From contig NC_092261.1 of assembly GCF_036320965.1 (NCBI RefSeq), forward strand, positions 16,237,146 to 16,301,145: DNA of 64,000 nucleotides, written 5' to 3'. This document shows, in pieces, positions 12,295-23,375 of this stretch. The position numbers and the translations under genes were made by a program. The notes beneath the pieces are model-generated. The model searched no databases. It was not told the origin of the DNA and worked only from the letters and a program-made list of their open reading frames with translations. The DNA is from Panulirus ornatus (Eukaryota; Arthropoda; Malacostraca; Decapoda; Palinuridae). Within the stretch, counting starts at the first letter, position 1. Each line of letters begins with the position of its first letter.

Positions 12295-12299
<5 letters not shown>
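10699..12299. other. Unassigned DNA
   Basis: No gene recognised. Contains a short (GT)n at 11157-11175, words related to the TCGTGCTCAAGG family at about 11380-11515, and a short atatccggat block at about 11880-11975 related to the repeats at 59.6 and 61.6-62.0 kb. Confidence 0.5.

Positions 12300-12334
<35 letters not shown>
12300..12334. repeat. (CA)n microsatellite
   Basis: Perfect CA run of about 35 bases. Confidence 0.97.
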
Positions 12335-12335
<1 letters not shown>

Positions 12336-12474
12336 TATATTACAGAACCTTTCATCGAGCATATTACATTACCGTAGGACCCATATAACTTCAGCAACCA
12401 TAACCTAACCCTGAACCACAGTATATTCCCCAAAGCCAAGGCCGTCATACCCAAGGGAGAGAGCACCGCCGTAT

Positions 12475-12700
12475 TCAAGGGTCGTAAACTGGCGCTCAAG
12501 AGTCGCACCTTCGTACTCCAAGGGACGTGCATCAGTGCTCACGAGTCGCACATTCGCACTCAAGTTTGGGATGTGCATTCGCGCTCAAGGATCGCACCTT
12601 CGTACTCAAGGAACGTGCACTCGTGCTCAAGAGCCGCACCTTCGATCTCAAAGGACGTCCATACATTTGTGCTCAGGGGTTCACACTGTCGTGCTGAAGT
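12475..12700. repeat. Degenerate minisatellite of the TCGTGCTCAAGG family
   Basis: Diverged units contain words such as gctcaagagtcgcacc and cttcgtactcaagg. They resemble the homogeneous 21-bp array at 53.46-53.95 kb. The 171-codon open frame starting at 12535 begins inside these repeats and has no recognisable domain. Confidence 0.6.
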
Positions 12701-14323
12701 GGAAAGGTAAGCCACGACATACTGGCAGTCTCATAAAGCGCCATCTCTCACACAATAAACTAATCAAGCTGAACCACTCGAGTATGACTCCCTCCCGAGT
12801 CACGGTGCAGCAGACCAACTGCAGTCGCAGCCACCAACCAAGTGCGGACGTTTTAGAAGCGCTTTTTGACAAAGCCAGTGACTACGTGGTGCTTTACAGC
12901 GTGCGCGTCATGGAGAGCCGTTCGGTAAAGGTTTACCCCAATGGCCCGTGGCGTTGTAAATCGTATCAAAATACTGACAGTTTCCTCGAAATGCAGCCAT
13001 CTGACGGCTGCATTCTTAAGCGCATCGATTCTTTTCGCTTGCTCTCGTAAAGGTCACCTCGGAACCGAAGCCCGTCTGCATGAATTAATAATATTCGTTC
13101 CTAGGCTTCATGTATTGTTCGCTATCTGTCTGACTTCGCCGTTGCTGTGCTTCAAGTATTGTTCGCTTTCTGTTCGACTTCGCTACGTTCCTTCTAAACT
13201 CTCTCTTCTATGTCAAGTCCATCAGCCCACAGTCCTCTGAAATGTCTTGTTCTTCGTCTTTTATCCCTTCCTTGAGAGGGGGCTGCATCGAAGGGATCGC
13301 TCCTCCGCGACTCTCGTTTTAAATTCACATATGACGATTCAAGGACAGTTGTCTTACATCGCCGGTGGTCTTTCCAGTGTGGTCCGTGAGGGACCAAAAC
13401 GCACAAGACCTCCTGTTCCCACCGCTCCCTCAAGGTCACGTGTTCATGCAGAAGAGACAGTCCTGACGTGTTGCGTAATGAGAAGACTTGGTTAATTCAG
13501 CCATTTTGATTTACACACCTACGTTGCTATGGCGTGGGCAAGACATTACTACAGACACTTGAAGATGGACGCTGGTGAGCAAAGTTACACCATCCTTTCC
13601 CTCAAGCATCTTTAACCATCTTATATATCTACACAATGCTCTTAAAAATAGAATGACTTTCACTTAACGATTACAAATACCTACACTCAAAAATGACTTC
13701 TGTATTTTCATAAAGCTCTACTCAAGAGTCAGGTAACATGTAGACCCAATGGGCCTTTGGAGAGGTATAACACCGCCCCCAACGATCGCCAGCCAATCCA
13801 ATCCATGTTCATTCCAAGCGAAGCTCTTAAGTAAGCACCCCTGCAACATCCAACCCGTCACATCCTCCCATCCTTAAACGTGTCCTTAAGTGCGCGGGTG
13901 TGTGACAATTAGCCAATCACAGCTCCACCTGACTCGACAACGACCAATCACGAGGCATTTATGAGATCTTTAAAGGAGAATTATTAGGCGCTGGTGCGAG
14001 AACCAAAACAGACGCAAAGGTCATGGAGAATCGGGGATAACCGGATGTCAAGGACTCACTCGAAGGCTTTGATGAAGTGGCTCACCGGCTGGTTAATTTC
14101 GGTGCCCCAGGACGTTAAAATGCTCAGCTCCGGACGGAATGATGCACATTTCATTCACTGACCCACTGCGCTTCGCTCGACAACTGCCGAAGTATCTATC
14201 GGTATTTCATTTGCACCATTTGAGCCCAGTGTCACACGGCAAGAGAACAGAAAAGAGGTCACCTGGAACAGATCGCTGAGACTGGGAAAAAAAATCCCAT
14301 CGCCAATGCGTACGGGCATACAC

Positions 14324-14325
<2 letters not shown>
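12701..14325. other. Unassigned, apparently single-copy DNA
   Basis: No coding exon recognised. Several CCAAT words occur at about 13793-13800, 13914 and 13944, but without a TATA box or an open frame downstream I do not call a promoter. Confidence 0.5.

Positions 14326-14413
<88 letters not shown>
14326..14413. repeat. (AG)n microsatellite
   Basis: About 88 bases of perfect GA. Confidence 0.98.
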
Positions 14414-14416
<3 letters not shown>

Positions 14417-14699
14417 GGTAATTGTTATTAATTTCATCAAAGTTGCACTCCAACGTCATGTAATTTCCAAGTCAAACTTTCTCGGGCAGGTCGTCGGAAC
14501 TTGGGCTCCGGGGTCGTGTTTGAGATGAACTTTTTTTTCTCGTCAAACTGGTTTAATTGGGTGTTATCCTCAGGCCGCTGTTAGTGTATAATGCACATGG
14601 TAGGGAAAGGATGGCGGGAAGGGCGAAGGAATAAAGTGGATGGAGGAGAAGGAGGAGGAGAAAATTCTACCTTACCTACTTATGCATTTATCTATTCAA

Positions 14700-15445
14700 C
14701 CGAGACATAAAGGAGAAAGCGGCAGGAAGCCATGGACAAAGTGCATGGAGTGAAAAAGAGGGCCGATGAGAGATGCGGTGAGAGAGTATTGCAAAACTTC
14801 AGGAAGAATCAAAAACTTTTTTTGGATGGAGGCTAATAATGCGAGGTGAACAAGTAAATATATGGGAACACTGGTGAAGGAAACAGACGGGGAAGTAGTC
14901 ACAGCGAAGAAGAGGTGAAGAAGAGATGCGAGTATTTTGTGGGACTGCTAAATAGATGTATATGATGACTATGGTGGCATCTGTAGGGTGGTTGGGTCGG
15001 AAAGGTAGGCCATGTGAGAAATTGTTGGTGTTTGGTTTGGCGAAAAGAGAGGTGGTGTTGAAAGCCTTACGTAAGATAAATTATGGTAAAGTGGCTGGAA
15101 TGGATGACACTGCCGTTGAATTTCTACAGAAAGTGGGTGTGTACTTGACTGGTTAGTTAGGATTATAATTGTATGGATCATGGTGAGGTGCCTGAGGACT
15201 GGCTCAATGCTTGTACAGTGCCACTTTATAAAGTGGGGAGGTGGGGGTGCAAAGATGAGCATTCGAATTATGGAGGTACAGGTCTATTGGGAGAATGATG
15301 ACTGAGAGGGTAAAGGCATGTGCAGGGTATCAGACTGAGGAGGAACAAAAAATGGTTTCGAGAGTGGTAGAAGACGGGCGTATCAGGTATTTGCTTTGAA
15401 GAATGTGTTTGAGAAATACTGCAAGAGACAGAGGGATCTGTGGCA
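14700..15445 (+). pseudogene. Old RTE-like LINE copy (linker and RT N-terminus)
   Basis: Plus-strand frames recover, in order, RCEYFVGLLNRCI (linker), VVLKALRKINYGKVAGMDD followed by TAVEFLQKVG (start of RT), NYGGTGLLGRMMTERVKACA, and VFALKNVFEKYCKRQRDLW. These align with the recent LINE at 17.8-19.3 kb: GKAAGLDGIAVEFIKKGG, NYRGISLL, ERVKACTEHQ, VFALKNVCEKYLEKQMDLY. Stops and frameshifts separate the blocks. The copy is cut off by a (GT)n tract where the motif-A region should begin, so the catalytic residues are missing. It is clearly more diverged than the other three RT copies. Confidence 0.85.
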
Positions 15446-15447
15446 CT

Positions 15448-15448
<1 letters not shown>

Positions 15449-15536
<88 letters not shown>
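15449..15536. repeat. (GT)n microsatellite
   Basis: About 88 bases of perfect GT, abutting the truncated LINE copy. Confidence 0.98.
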
Positions 15537-15537
<1 letters not shown>

Positions 15538-15589
15538 TACTATTCGTGTGTCCCGAGGAGAGTGTTTAACATTCGTGTTGCCCCGTTTC

Positions 15590-15724
15590 TGAACCATGTA
15601 CCCACATATCGACCAACCCGGAGGAGAGGATGAACAGCTGGGTTGGCTGTGGACTAGTACTCAAACCAGGGCAGGCCCTAGCGTGAATCACGGTCAACAA
15701 CGATAACCATTACACCACGGAAGC
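15590..15724 (-). mobile_element. tRNA-derived SINE
   Basis: In minus orientation it begins with an A-box-like tggtgtaatggtt. About 45 bases on is a degenerate B box (ggtttgagtac). The body contains cagctgttcatcctctcc and a ggttggtcgat word. The body is shared with the SINE at 23.13-23.28 kb. Short tRNA-headed elements of this kind are non-autonomous. The 3' end is not sharply defined. Confidence 0.65.
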
Positions 15725-15944
15725 CTGTGTGTGTGTGTGTGTGTGTGGCTCTGCATGAAAGTGAGGCCTAGGAGAAGGCTATCTCACTACCAGGACGCCC
15801 GTCGCCCCTGGCTGGGTCCTTCACTGCACACCGACCGTACACATTATGCGTCGAACTTATGGAGTCGCGAGAAGCCTAGGAGACCCTCAGCCCAATACTC
15901 TTCTATCTCGCGGTATAGCAAGAGTAAGATCAGAAATGCATGAG

Positions 15945-16335
15945 GATCACTTTCAGGGCCAGTGACACGCTAACACTTTCCTCCTCCCCCTTATCTATGC
16001 AACAATGACTTTCATGAAACCTGTAATTTGCTGAACTCACCACTCAGCGTTTTCATGAGAGACTTTCATGGACAATGACACAAGATCATTCTCCTCCTCC
16101 CACCACTCATTTCAAGGAGTAATGAATTTCAGGTTCATGAAGTCTGTGACCTGTTCAACGTTCAAGCCTCTCCATGAGGGACCCTTCGGGGGCAATGATA
16201 CACACTCGCCCCTCCTCCTCCTCCTCCTCCTCCCCTCATTTCAGGGGGGACGAGGAAATAACTACTGGAACCTCAGCTTTATGAATAGCCTCCAGTCTGC
16301 TTTAACTCTGGCTTCGGCATCATCATTAGTCCCTC
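15945..16335. repeat. Diverged tandem triplication, about 120-bp units
   Basis: Three degenerate copies begin near 15950, 16066 and 16186. They share a tttca-gg-caatgacac start, a cctcctcc block, cattt-cagg and a ttcatga block. The 145-codon frame over copies 2 and 3 is probably incidental. Confidence 0.6.
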
Positions 16336-16377
16336 CAGACTGTGGTATCTTAGCGTCAGTGAGGGTGACGCTAGCCT

Positions 16378-16379
<2 letters not shown>

Positions 16380-16422
<43 letters not shown>
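16380..16422. repeat. (CA)n microsatellite
   Basis: Perfect CA run of about 42 bases. Confidence 0.97.
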
Positions 16423-16424
<2 letters not shown>

Positions 16425-17217
16425 GCCTGCCATGACTTGGACATTGGAAGGGGTACCGCCGCTCGTACAGGCAAATTCAGTGAGGAGATGGCCCTGGTTG
16501 CCTAGCTAGCTGGCCGGTTGCCTGGCCGGGCGGCTGGTGTGGTCTCGGAGGTATTGAACAGAAAAGGTCCGTATGATTGGGTTAGTGAGGGATATTATTT
16601 TTTCTTCCCCTTAAAAAAAAAAAGAGAGAGGCAAATTTATTACCGAGCGAACCTAAAGGCAGTGGCGGAAAATAAGAGGTGCAGACTACACAAAAGATCC
16701 GGGTATCAGACCTCAGTGACCATGAGTTCTGCTGTAGCACGGTACATGGTGAGCGAACTACGTAGACACGGAAGACACTGGAGGAAACACACAGGACACA
16801 AGAACCGAGTGGACGAGACTGACCAGGAGGTAGGAGACTGACTGACCAAGTCCACCAAATAGACATTAAGTTATATGGTAAGTGAACTGCTTCCAGGGAC
16901 TGTGGAAAAAAAAATCGAGTCCTATAACAAGCTACAAGATGAGTACTTACAAATCATAAAATATCTGGGGTAAAGCATCGGTGTGGAGGATATGTTTGCA
17001 CGTATGTTGTAATGCATGGGAGGAATTACCGTAGACTTTACTGATTTTTTACAACAGCCAAGTACATGATGTTTTCTCCAGCGTGAGAACAGTTCTGCTG
17101 ACATAGTTTGTATCTCGTTGAACATCAGGAGGAGAGGTAAACTACCATGAGCATCTAAACATCCATGAAACAGGCAACAACTTAATGAAGATGTTTACTG
17201 AACCTTTGGAGAAGCCG
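16423..17217. other. Unassigned DNA
   Basis: Short, unrecognisable open frames only. Confidence 0.5.
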
Positions 17218-17236
17218 CACACACACACACACACAC

Positions 17237-17317
<81 letters not shown>
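17218..17317. repeat. (CA)n(TA)n compound microsatellite
   Basis: About 20 bases of CA followed by about 77 bases of AT. It directly precedes the LINE-end derivative. Confidence 0.97.
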
Positions 17318-17319
<2 letters not shown>

Positions 17320-17321
17320 TT

Positions 17322-17421
17322 CCCTGGGGATAGGGGAGAAAGAATACTTCCCACGTATTCCCTGCGTGTCGTAGAAGGCGACTAAAAGGGGAGGGAGCGG
17401 GGGGCTGGAAATCCTCCCCTC

Positions 17422-17452
<31 letters not shown>

Positions 17453-17562
17453 ATTTTCCAAAAGAAGGAACAGAGAAGGGGGCCAGGTGAGGATATTCCC
17501 TCAGTGGCCCAGTTCTCTGTTCTTAACGCTACCTCGCTAACGCGGGAAATGGCGAATAGTTT
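17322..17562 (+). mobile_element. Short non-autonomous element made of the two LINE ends
   Basis: Starts with tccctggggataggggagaa, which is the 5' end of the endonuclease-bearing LINE at 23.12 kb (minus). It continues through gtcgtagaaggcgactaaaa and ggaacagagaagggggcc, then switches to gctacctcgctaacgcggga, the 3' end of the RTE-like LINEs. No EN or RT sequence lies between, so it is a fully internally deleted derivative or a SINE that has captured both ends. It is flanked by AT tracts on both sides. It encodes nothing and would depend on the LINE enzymes. A ggctggaaatcc word loosely resembles a polymerase III B box, but I do not rely on it. Confidence 0.8.
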
Positions 17563-17566
17563 AAAA

Positions 17567-17651
<85 letters not shown>
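17563..17651. repeat. A-run, (AT)n and poly-T
   Basis: The A-rich tail of the short element, about 36 bases of AT, then about 41 T. The T run is the reverse-strand poly-A of the next LINE copy, so two elements meet tail to tail here. Confidence 0.9.
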
Positions 17652-17656
<5 letters not shown>

Positions 17657-19324
17657 GTCGCTGTCTCCCGCGTTTGCGAGGTAGCGCAAGGAAACAGACG
17701 AAAGAAATGGCCCAACCCCCCCCATACACATGTACATACACACGTCCACACACACAAATATACATACCTACACAGCTTTCCATGGTTTACCCCGGACGCT
17801 TCACATGCCTTGATTCAATCCACTGACAGCACGTCAACCCCTGTATACCACATCGCTCCAATTCACTCTATTCCTTGCCCTCCTTTCACCCTCCTGCATG
17901 TTCAGGCCCCGATCACACAAAATCTTTTTCACTCCATCTTTCCACCTCCAATTTGGTCTCCCTCTTCTCCTCGTTCCCTCCACCTCCGACACATATATCC
18001 TCTTGGTCAATCTTTCCTCACTCATTCTCTCCATGTGCCCAAACCATTTTAAAACACCCTCTTCTGCTCTCTCAACCACGCTCTTTTTATTTCCACACAT
18101 CTCTCTTACCCTTACGTTACTTACTCGATCAAACCACCTCACACCACACATTGTCCTCAAACATCTCATTTCCAGCACATCCATCCTCCTGCGCACAACT
18201 CTATCCATAGCCCACGCCTCGCAACCATACAACATTGTTGGAACTACTATTCCTTCAAACATACCCATTTTTGCTTTCCGGGATAATGTTCTCGACTTCC
18301 ACACATTTTTCAAGGCTCCCAAAATTTTCGCCCCCTCCCCCACCCTATGATCCACTTCCGCTTCCATGGTTCCATCCGCTGACAGATCCACTCCCAGATA
18401 TCTAAAACACTTCACTTCCTCCAGTTTTTCACCATTCAAACTCACCTCCCAATTGACTTGACCCTCAACCCTACTGTACCTAATAACCTTGCTCTTATTC
18501 ACATTTACTCTTAACTTTCTTCTTCCACACACTTTACCAAACTCCGTCACCAGCTTCTGCAGTTTCTCACATGAATCCGCCACCAGCGCTGTATCATCAG
18601 CGAACAACAACTGACTCACTTCCCAAGCTCTCTCATCCCCAACAGACTTCATACTTGCCCCTCTTTCCAAGACTCTTGCATTTACCTCCCTAACAACCCC
18701 ATCCATAAACAAATTAAACAACCATGGAGACATCACACACCCCTGCCGCAAACCTACATTCACTGAGAACCAATCACTTTCCTCTCTTCCTACACGTACA
18801 CATGCCTTACATCCTCGATAAAAACTTTTCACTGCTTCTAACAACTTGCCTCCCACACCATATATTCTTAATACCTTCCACAGAGCATCTCTATCAACTC
18901 TATCATATGCCTTCTCCAGATCCATAAATGCTACATACAAATCCATTTGCTTTTCTAAGTATTTCTCACATACATTCTTCAAAGCAAACACCTGATCCAC
19001 ACATCCTCTACCACTTCTGAAACCACACTGCTCTTCCCCAATCTGATGCTCTGTACATGCCTTCACCCTCTCAATCAATACCCTCCCATATAATTTACCA
19101 GGAATACTCAACAAACTTATACCTCTGTAATTTGAGCACTCACTCTTATCCCCTTTGCCTTTGTACAATGGCACTATGCACGCATTCCGCCAATCCTCAG
19201 GCACCTCACCATGAGTCATACATACATTAAATAACCTTACCAACCAGTCAACAATACAGTCACCCCCTTTTTTAATAAATTCCACAGCAATACCATCCAA
19301 ACCTGCTGCCTTGCCGGCTTTCAT

Positions 19325-19327
<3 letters not shown>
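17652..19327 (-). mobile_element. RTE-like LINE copy A, 5'-truncated
   Basis: Minus-strand copy with poly-A tail (17611-17651) and a 3' untranslated region of about 180 bases ending gcgggagacagcgacaaag. An RT frame stays open from the truncation point to its stop. The 5' end breaks into a (TA)n tract just upstream of the RT domain, so the 5' UTR, endonuclease and linker are missing. 5' truncation is usual for target-primed reverse transcription. By eye, copies B (23.4-24.6 kb) and C (24.9-26.1 kb) are nearly identical over their shared parts, suggesting recent activity. The clade assignment (RTE-like) rests on the RT and C-terminal style and is moderately sure. Confidence 0.93.

Positions 19328-19328
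<1 letters not shown>
17834..19328 (-). CDS. Reverse transcriptase of RTE-like LINE (partial, uninterrupted)
   Basis: Copies element RNA into DNA at the insertion site. The open frame also reads through the (TA)n tract as about 28 spurious Ile/Tyr codons, so real coding starts at about 19328 with KMKAGKAAGLDGIAVEF. Counted from the frame's Met: NYRGISLL near residue 94, motif A FMDLEKAYDRVD near 162, GLRQGCVMSP near 220, and catalytic FADD at 270-273. A C-terminal region of about 230 residues follows, with MRCLRTMCGVRWFDRVSN and HMERMSEERLTKR, ending in NWSDVVYRG and a stop. All catalytic aspartates are present and no stop interrupts. Without its endonuclease and promoter this copy is not autonomous. 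Confidence 0.92.

Positions 19329-19400
<72 letters not shown>
19327..19400. repeat. (TA)n microsatellite
   Basis: About 74 bases of TA between the 5' truncation of LINE copy A and the Penelope-like piece. Confidence 0.98.
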
Positions 19401-19401
<1 letters not shown>

Positions 19402-19545
19402 CTGAGTCCACGAGGAAAATGAAACACGAAAAGTTCCCAAGTGCACTTTCGTGTAATAATCACATCATCAGGGGAGACACAAGAGAGAAATATAACAGTC
19501 AGTTGATATACATCGAAGAGACGAAGCTAGGACGCCATTTGGTAA

Positions 19546-19556
<11 letters not shown>
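19401..19556. mobile_element. Penelope-like element terminal piece with hammerhead-like core
   Basis: About 155 bases nearly identical to 26256-26411. On the minus strand it contains the hammerhead hallmarks in order: tccc, then ctgatga, a short hairpin (gtg-attatta-cac), then gaaa, the self-complementary agtgcact, t, and ggga. The tccc/ggga strands would form stem I and agtgcact stem III. Established knowledge: many Penelope-like retroelements carry minimal hammerhead ribozymes in their terminal repeats. One extra base between ctgatga and the hairpin is atypical. No RT or GIY-YIG coding sequence is present. Confidence 0.65.

Positions 19557-20142
<586 letters not shown>

Positions 20143-20219
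<77 letters not shown>
20143..20219. repeat. (GA)n microsatellite
   Basis: About 77 bases of perfect GA. Confidence 0.98.
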
Positions 20220-20222
<3 letters not shown>

Positions 20223-20256
20223 CTTTTTTGGGACATGAAAAATTGAGGGAGTATCA

Positions 20257-21193
20257 GGACTCAAAGGGTGGGAGAGAGGAGGTCGTGGAGAATGAAGGGG
20301 TGGTGGAGGGTTGTGGACAATAAGGGGGTCGTGGAGAATGAAGGGGTAGTGAAGGGTCGTGGACAATGAAGGGATAAGGAAGGGTCGTGAACAACGAGAG
20401 GGTGGTGGAAAGTCGAAAACAACGAAGGAGCGATGGAAGGTCGTGAACAACGAAGGGGTGATGGAAGGTCGTGAACAATGAAGGGATGATGGAAGGTCGT
20501 GAACAATGAAGGGATGATGGAAGGTCGTGAACAATGAAGGGGTGATGGAAGGTCGTGAACATGAAGGGGCGAGGGAAGGTCGTGATCAACGAAGGGGTGA
20601 TGGAAGGTCGTGAACAACGAAGGAACGATGAAAGGTCGTGAACAATGAAGGGGTGATGGAAGGTCGTGAACATGAAGGGGCGAGGGAAGGTCGTGATCAA
20701 CGAAGGGGTGATGGAAGGTCGTGAACAACGAAGGAGCGATGAAAGGTCGTGAACAATGAAGGGGTGATGGAAGGTCGTGAACAACGAAGGGGTGATGGAG
20801 GGTCGTGAACAACGAAGGGGTAATGGAAGGTCGTGAACAACGAAGGAGCGATGGAAGGTCGTGGACAATGAAGGGGTGATGGAAGGTCGTGAACAATGAA
20901 GGGGTGATGGAAGGTCGTGAACAACGAAGGAACGATGAAAGGTCGTGAACAATGAAGGGGTGATGGAAGGTCGTGAACAACGAAGGGGTGATGGAGGGTC
21001 GTGAACAACGAAGGGGTAATGGAAGGTCGTGAACAACGAAAGAGCGATGGAAGGTCGTGGACAATGAAGGGGTGGTGGAAGGTCGTGAACAATGAAGGGG
21101 TGATGGAGGGTCGTGAACAACGAAGGGGTGATGGAAGGTCGTGGACAACGAAGGGGTGATGGAGGGTCGTGAACAATGAAGGGATGGTGGAAG
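20257..21193. repeat. 28-bp minisatellite, about 33 copies
   Basis: Units contain ggaaggtcgtgaacaa followed by gaaggggtgat. Variants (aacgaaggagcgatg, and a shortened aacatgaaggggcgagg) recur in blocks, for example at about 20560-20620 and 20660-20720, showing higher-order amplification. Because 28 is not a multiple of three, three periods (84 bases) encode 28 residues. All minus-strand frames stay open and give 159-325 residue translations rich in HCSRPSITPS and VHDLPS. These are repeat artefacts. Confidence 0.96.
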
Positions 21194-21962
21194 GGGAGAA
21201 AACGATGGCCGGGTTGGTGGAACTACTATTGATTTCAATTATTTTTTTCTCCCTAGGATGACTGGGTGGGTGGGAGCGTTGAAAGCGGTTAAAGAGGGTG
21301 TTAATTATATCAGCGGTGACAGCTGCTGTATACCGAGGGGAGGGAGGGAGGAAAGGGAGGAGTGGCAGCGTGGTGGTAGCACTGTGGTGGTGGTGGTGGT
21401 GATGGTGGTAGTGGTGAGAGCGGTGGGTGTGGTGATGGTTGTGGTTGCGGTAGTATTGATGGCGCTGGTAGCGGTGGCGTCAGGGTTCCAGCGTATCCCA
21501 ACGTTCTTTCTTCTATCACACACCTTTATCAACTCTTTCCCTCTCATTCTCATCCATTTACTTCCCTCTGACATTCACCATAGCTCCCTCACTCCGTCTG
21601 CTCCAGACCCCTGTTTGTACCATCCTCACAGCCCAACCCTTCCTCCCTTCCCTCCCGTACTCCATCAACCACCCCTTCTCCATACATCCCTCCCTCCCTC
21701 CCTTCCTCAACATCTCCTCTTCACCAAGACCTCATATCCCCGTAATGATATTAAAATTACCCAGAGATGGGCATTACTGCGCCGTCAACCACTAGAAAAG
21801 CCAGTAACAAGGTTAGCGAAGTGAGGCGCAGTCCTTGTGTAACGACGTACTTGCGCTGGGGGTCAGATGATATGGTGGGGGCGGAGCAAACACTCTCGTC
21901 CCTTGTGGCTGTTTGTTACTGGTGTTACTGCGTCCGTGACAGTGTTAGTGACGTTGCTCGTG
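21194..21962. other. Unassigned DNA with a GGT-rich tract
   Basis: A degenerate (GGT)n tract lies at about 21370-21475, followed by C/T-rich DNA to about 21720. The 188-codon plus-strand frame reads low-complexity sequence and is not called as a gene. Confidence 0.5.
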
Positions 21963-23124
21963 TACACGTATTTATCATACTTGATCGCCGCTTCCTACGT
22001 CAGCGAGGTAGCGCCGGGAAATAGACGAAGAACGACCCATCCACTCATACACACATATATACATAAACACACATATACATACACTCCCAACCCACTCCAT
22101 CACGTCATTTGCTCTCACCTCTTGCCATTCTACACTCAATCTCTTCCGGTACTTCCTCACACAAGTCTCCTTTCCAAGCTTACTTACTCTCACCACTTTT
22201 TCTCCCCAACATCCTTTATTTTTGAAAATTTATTACAAATCTTCACCTTCGCCTCCAAAAGACAGTGATCAGAAATTCCCACCACTTGCCTCTCTCAACA
22301 CATGAACATCCAAAAGTCTCTCTTTTACACGCCTATCAATTAACACGTCATCTGATAAGGTCCTCTGACCATCTCTCCTAATCACATAAGTATACTGATA
22401 TTTATCTCTTTTTAGATCAGGTATTCCCAATCACCAGTCTTTCTTCAGCACACAAATCCACAAGCTCTTCACTATTTCCATTCACAACACTGGATACCCA
22501 ATGTACACCAATTATACCCTCAACTGCCACATTACTCACCTTGCCATTTAAATCAACCATCAATAGTACCTGGTCTCGCGCACTAAAGCTACTGACACAC
22601 TTACTCAGCTGCTCCCAAGACACGTGCCTTCCATGATCTTTCTTCTCATCCCCAGGTGCATAAACACCAATAATCACCCATCTCTCTCCATCCACTTTCA
22701 GTTTTACCCACATTAATCTAGAATTTACTTCCTCGCACTCTATCACATACTCCACAACTGCTTCAGGAGTAATGCTACTCCTTCCTTAGCTAATTCTTGT
22801 CCTCTCACCAACCCCTGACTTTACTCCCAAGACTTTTCTAAACCACTCTTCCCTTTTACCCTTGAGCATCGTTTCTTTCCTCAAACATATTACCTATCTC
22901 TCCTTTCTTCTCATCTTGGTTACATCCACACACATTCAGACAACCCAACCTGAGCCTTCGATTAGGATGAGCACTCCCGGCTTGATTCCTTCTGTTTCCT
23001 CTTTTAAAAATTGAAGTACAAGAAGGGGAGGGTTTCCAGCCACTCCCCCCTCCCCCTTTTAGTCGCCTTCTATGACACACGGAGAATACGTGAGAAGTAT
23101 TCTTTCTCCCCTATCCCCAGGGAT
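21963..23124 (-). mobile_element. Internally deleted RTE-like LINE keeping 5' end, endonuclease and 3' end
   Basis: In minus orientation it begins with tatccctggggataggggag (5' end), then an N-terminal segment and an apurinic-type endonuclease. It jumps from the post-endonuclease linker (EWQEVRANDVMEWVG near 22090) straight to a 3' untranslated region ending near aggtagcgccgggaaatag and cctacgtcagcgaggtagcg. The whole RT domain is absent while both termini remain. It is therefore neither a simple 5' truncation nor autonomous. The 3' end differs from that of copies A-C, so it belongs to a different subfamily. Confidence 0.85.
22090..23080 (-). pseudogene. Endonuclease domain of RTE-like LINE, frameshifted
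   Basis: An APE-type endonuclease would nick target DNA to prime reverse transcription. Visible blocks, N to C: RLGCLNVCGCNQDEKKGEIG (about 22950); VEYVIECEEVNSRLMWVKLK and ERWVIIGVYAPG (about 22740-22670); QVLLMVDLNGKV, matching the family GDFNAKVG block (about 22570); LVDLCAEERLVIGNT (22430); then in shifted frames DKYQYTYVIRRDGQRTLSD and ISDHCLLEAKVKI, whose SDH matches the family's C-terminal catalytic His block (about 22275). At least three frameshifts or stops separate the blocks. The N-terminal catalytic Glu motif is not identifiable. Neighbouring LINE copies lack this domain, so this is the window's best record of it. Confidence 0.85.
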
Positions 23125-23127
23125 ATA

Positions 23128-23275
23128 TCCTAGCCTGAGCCAGCTACCCAGTTCATCGATCAACCCCAAGGAGAGGATGAACAGCTGAGTGAACTGCAAG
23201 TTAAATGCCGTGCCTATGACACGAACCCAAGACGGATCAATCCTGGGACAGTCTGTAATGGTCGGTTACACTAGC

Positions 23276-23276
<1 letters not shown>
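23128..23276 (-). mobile_element. tRNA-derived SINE
   Basis: Minus-strand reading starts at the (TA)n tract with tagctagtgtaaccgaccat (A-box-like), then cttgggttcgtgtcatagg (B-box-like), then cagctgttcatcctctcctt and a ggttgatcgatgaactggg body. The body matches the SINE at 15.59-15.72 kb. It sits directly upstream of the 5' end of the endonuclease-bearing LINE. Confidence 0.65.
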
Positions 23277-23366
<90 letters not shown>

Positions 23367-23375
23367 TTTTTTTTA
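23277..23375. repeat. (TA)n and poly-T
   Basis: About 73 bases of TA and about 23 T. The T run is the poly-A tail of LINE copy B on the minus strand. Confidence 0.95.

Noticed and set aside
13780..13990. Promoter with several CCAAT boxes
   Set aside because: No TATA, initiator or downstream coding sequence; CCAAT is short enough to recur by chance.
17875..18350. Plus-strand frames of 111-150 codons, repeated at 23602-24077 and antisense at 25457-25914
   Set aside because: They are antisense shadows of the RTE-like RT frame, which has clear RT motifs on the opposite strand.
20261..21238. 325-codon minus-strand open frame (HCSRPSITPSLFTT repeats)
   Set aside because: It translates the 28-bp minisatellite; all three minus frames are similarly open, and there is no domain.
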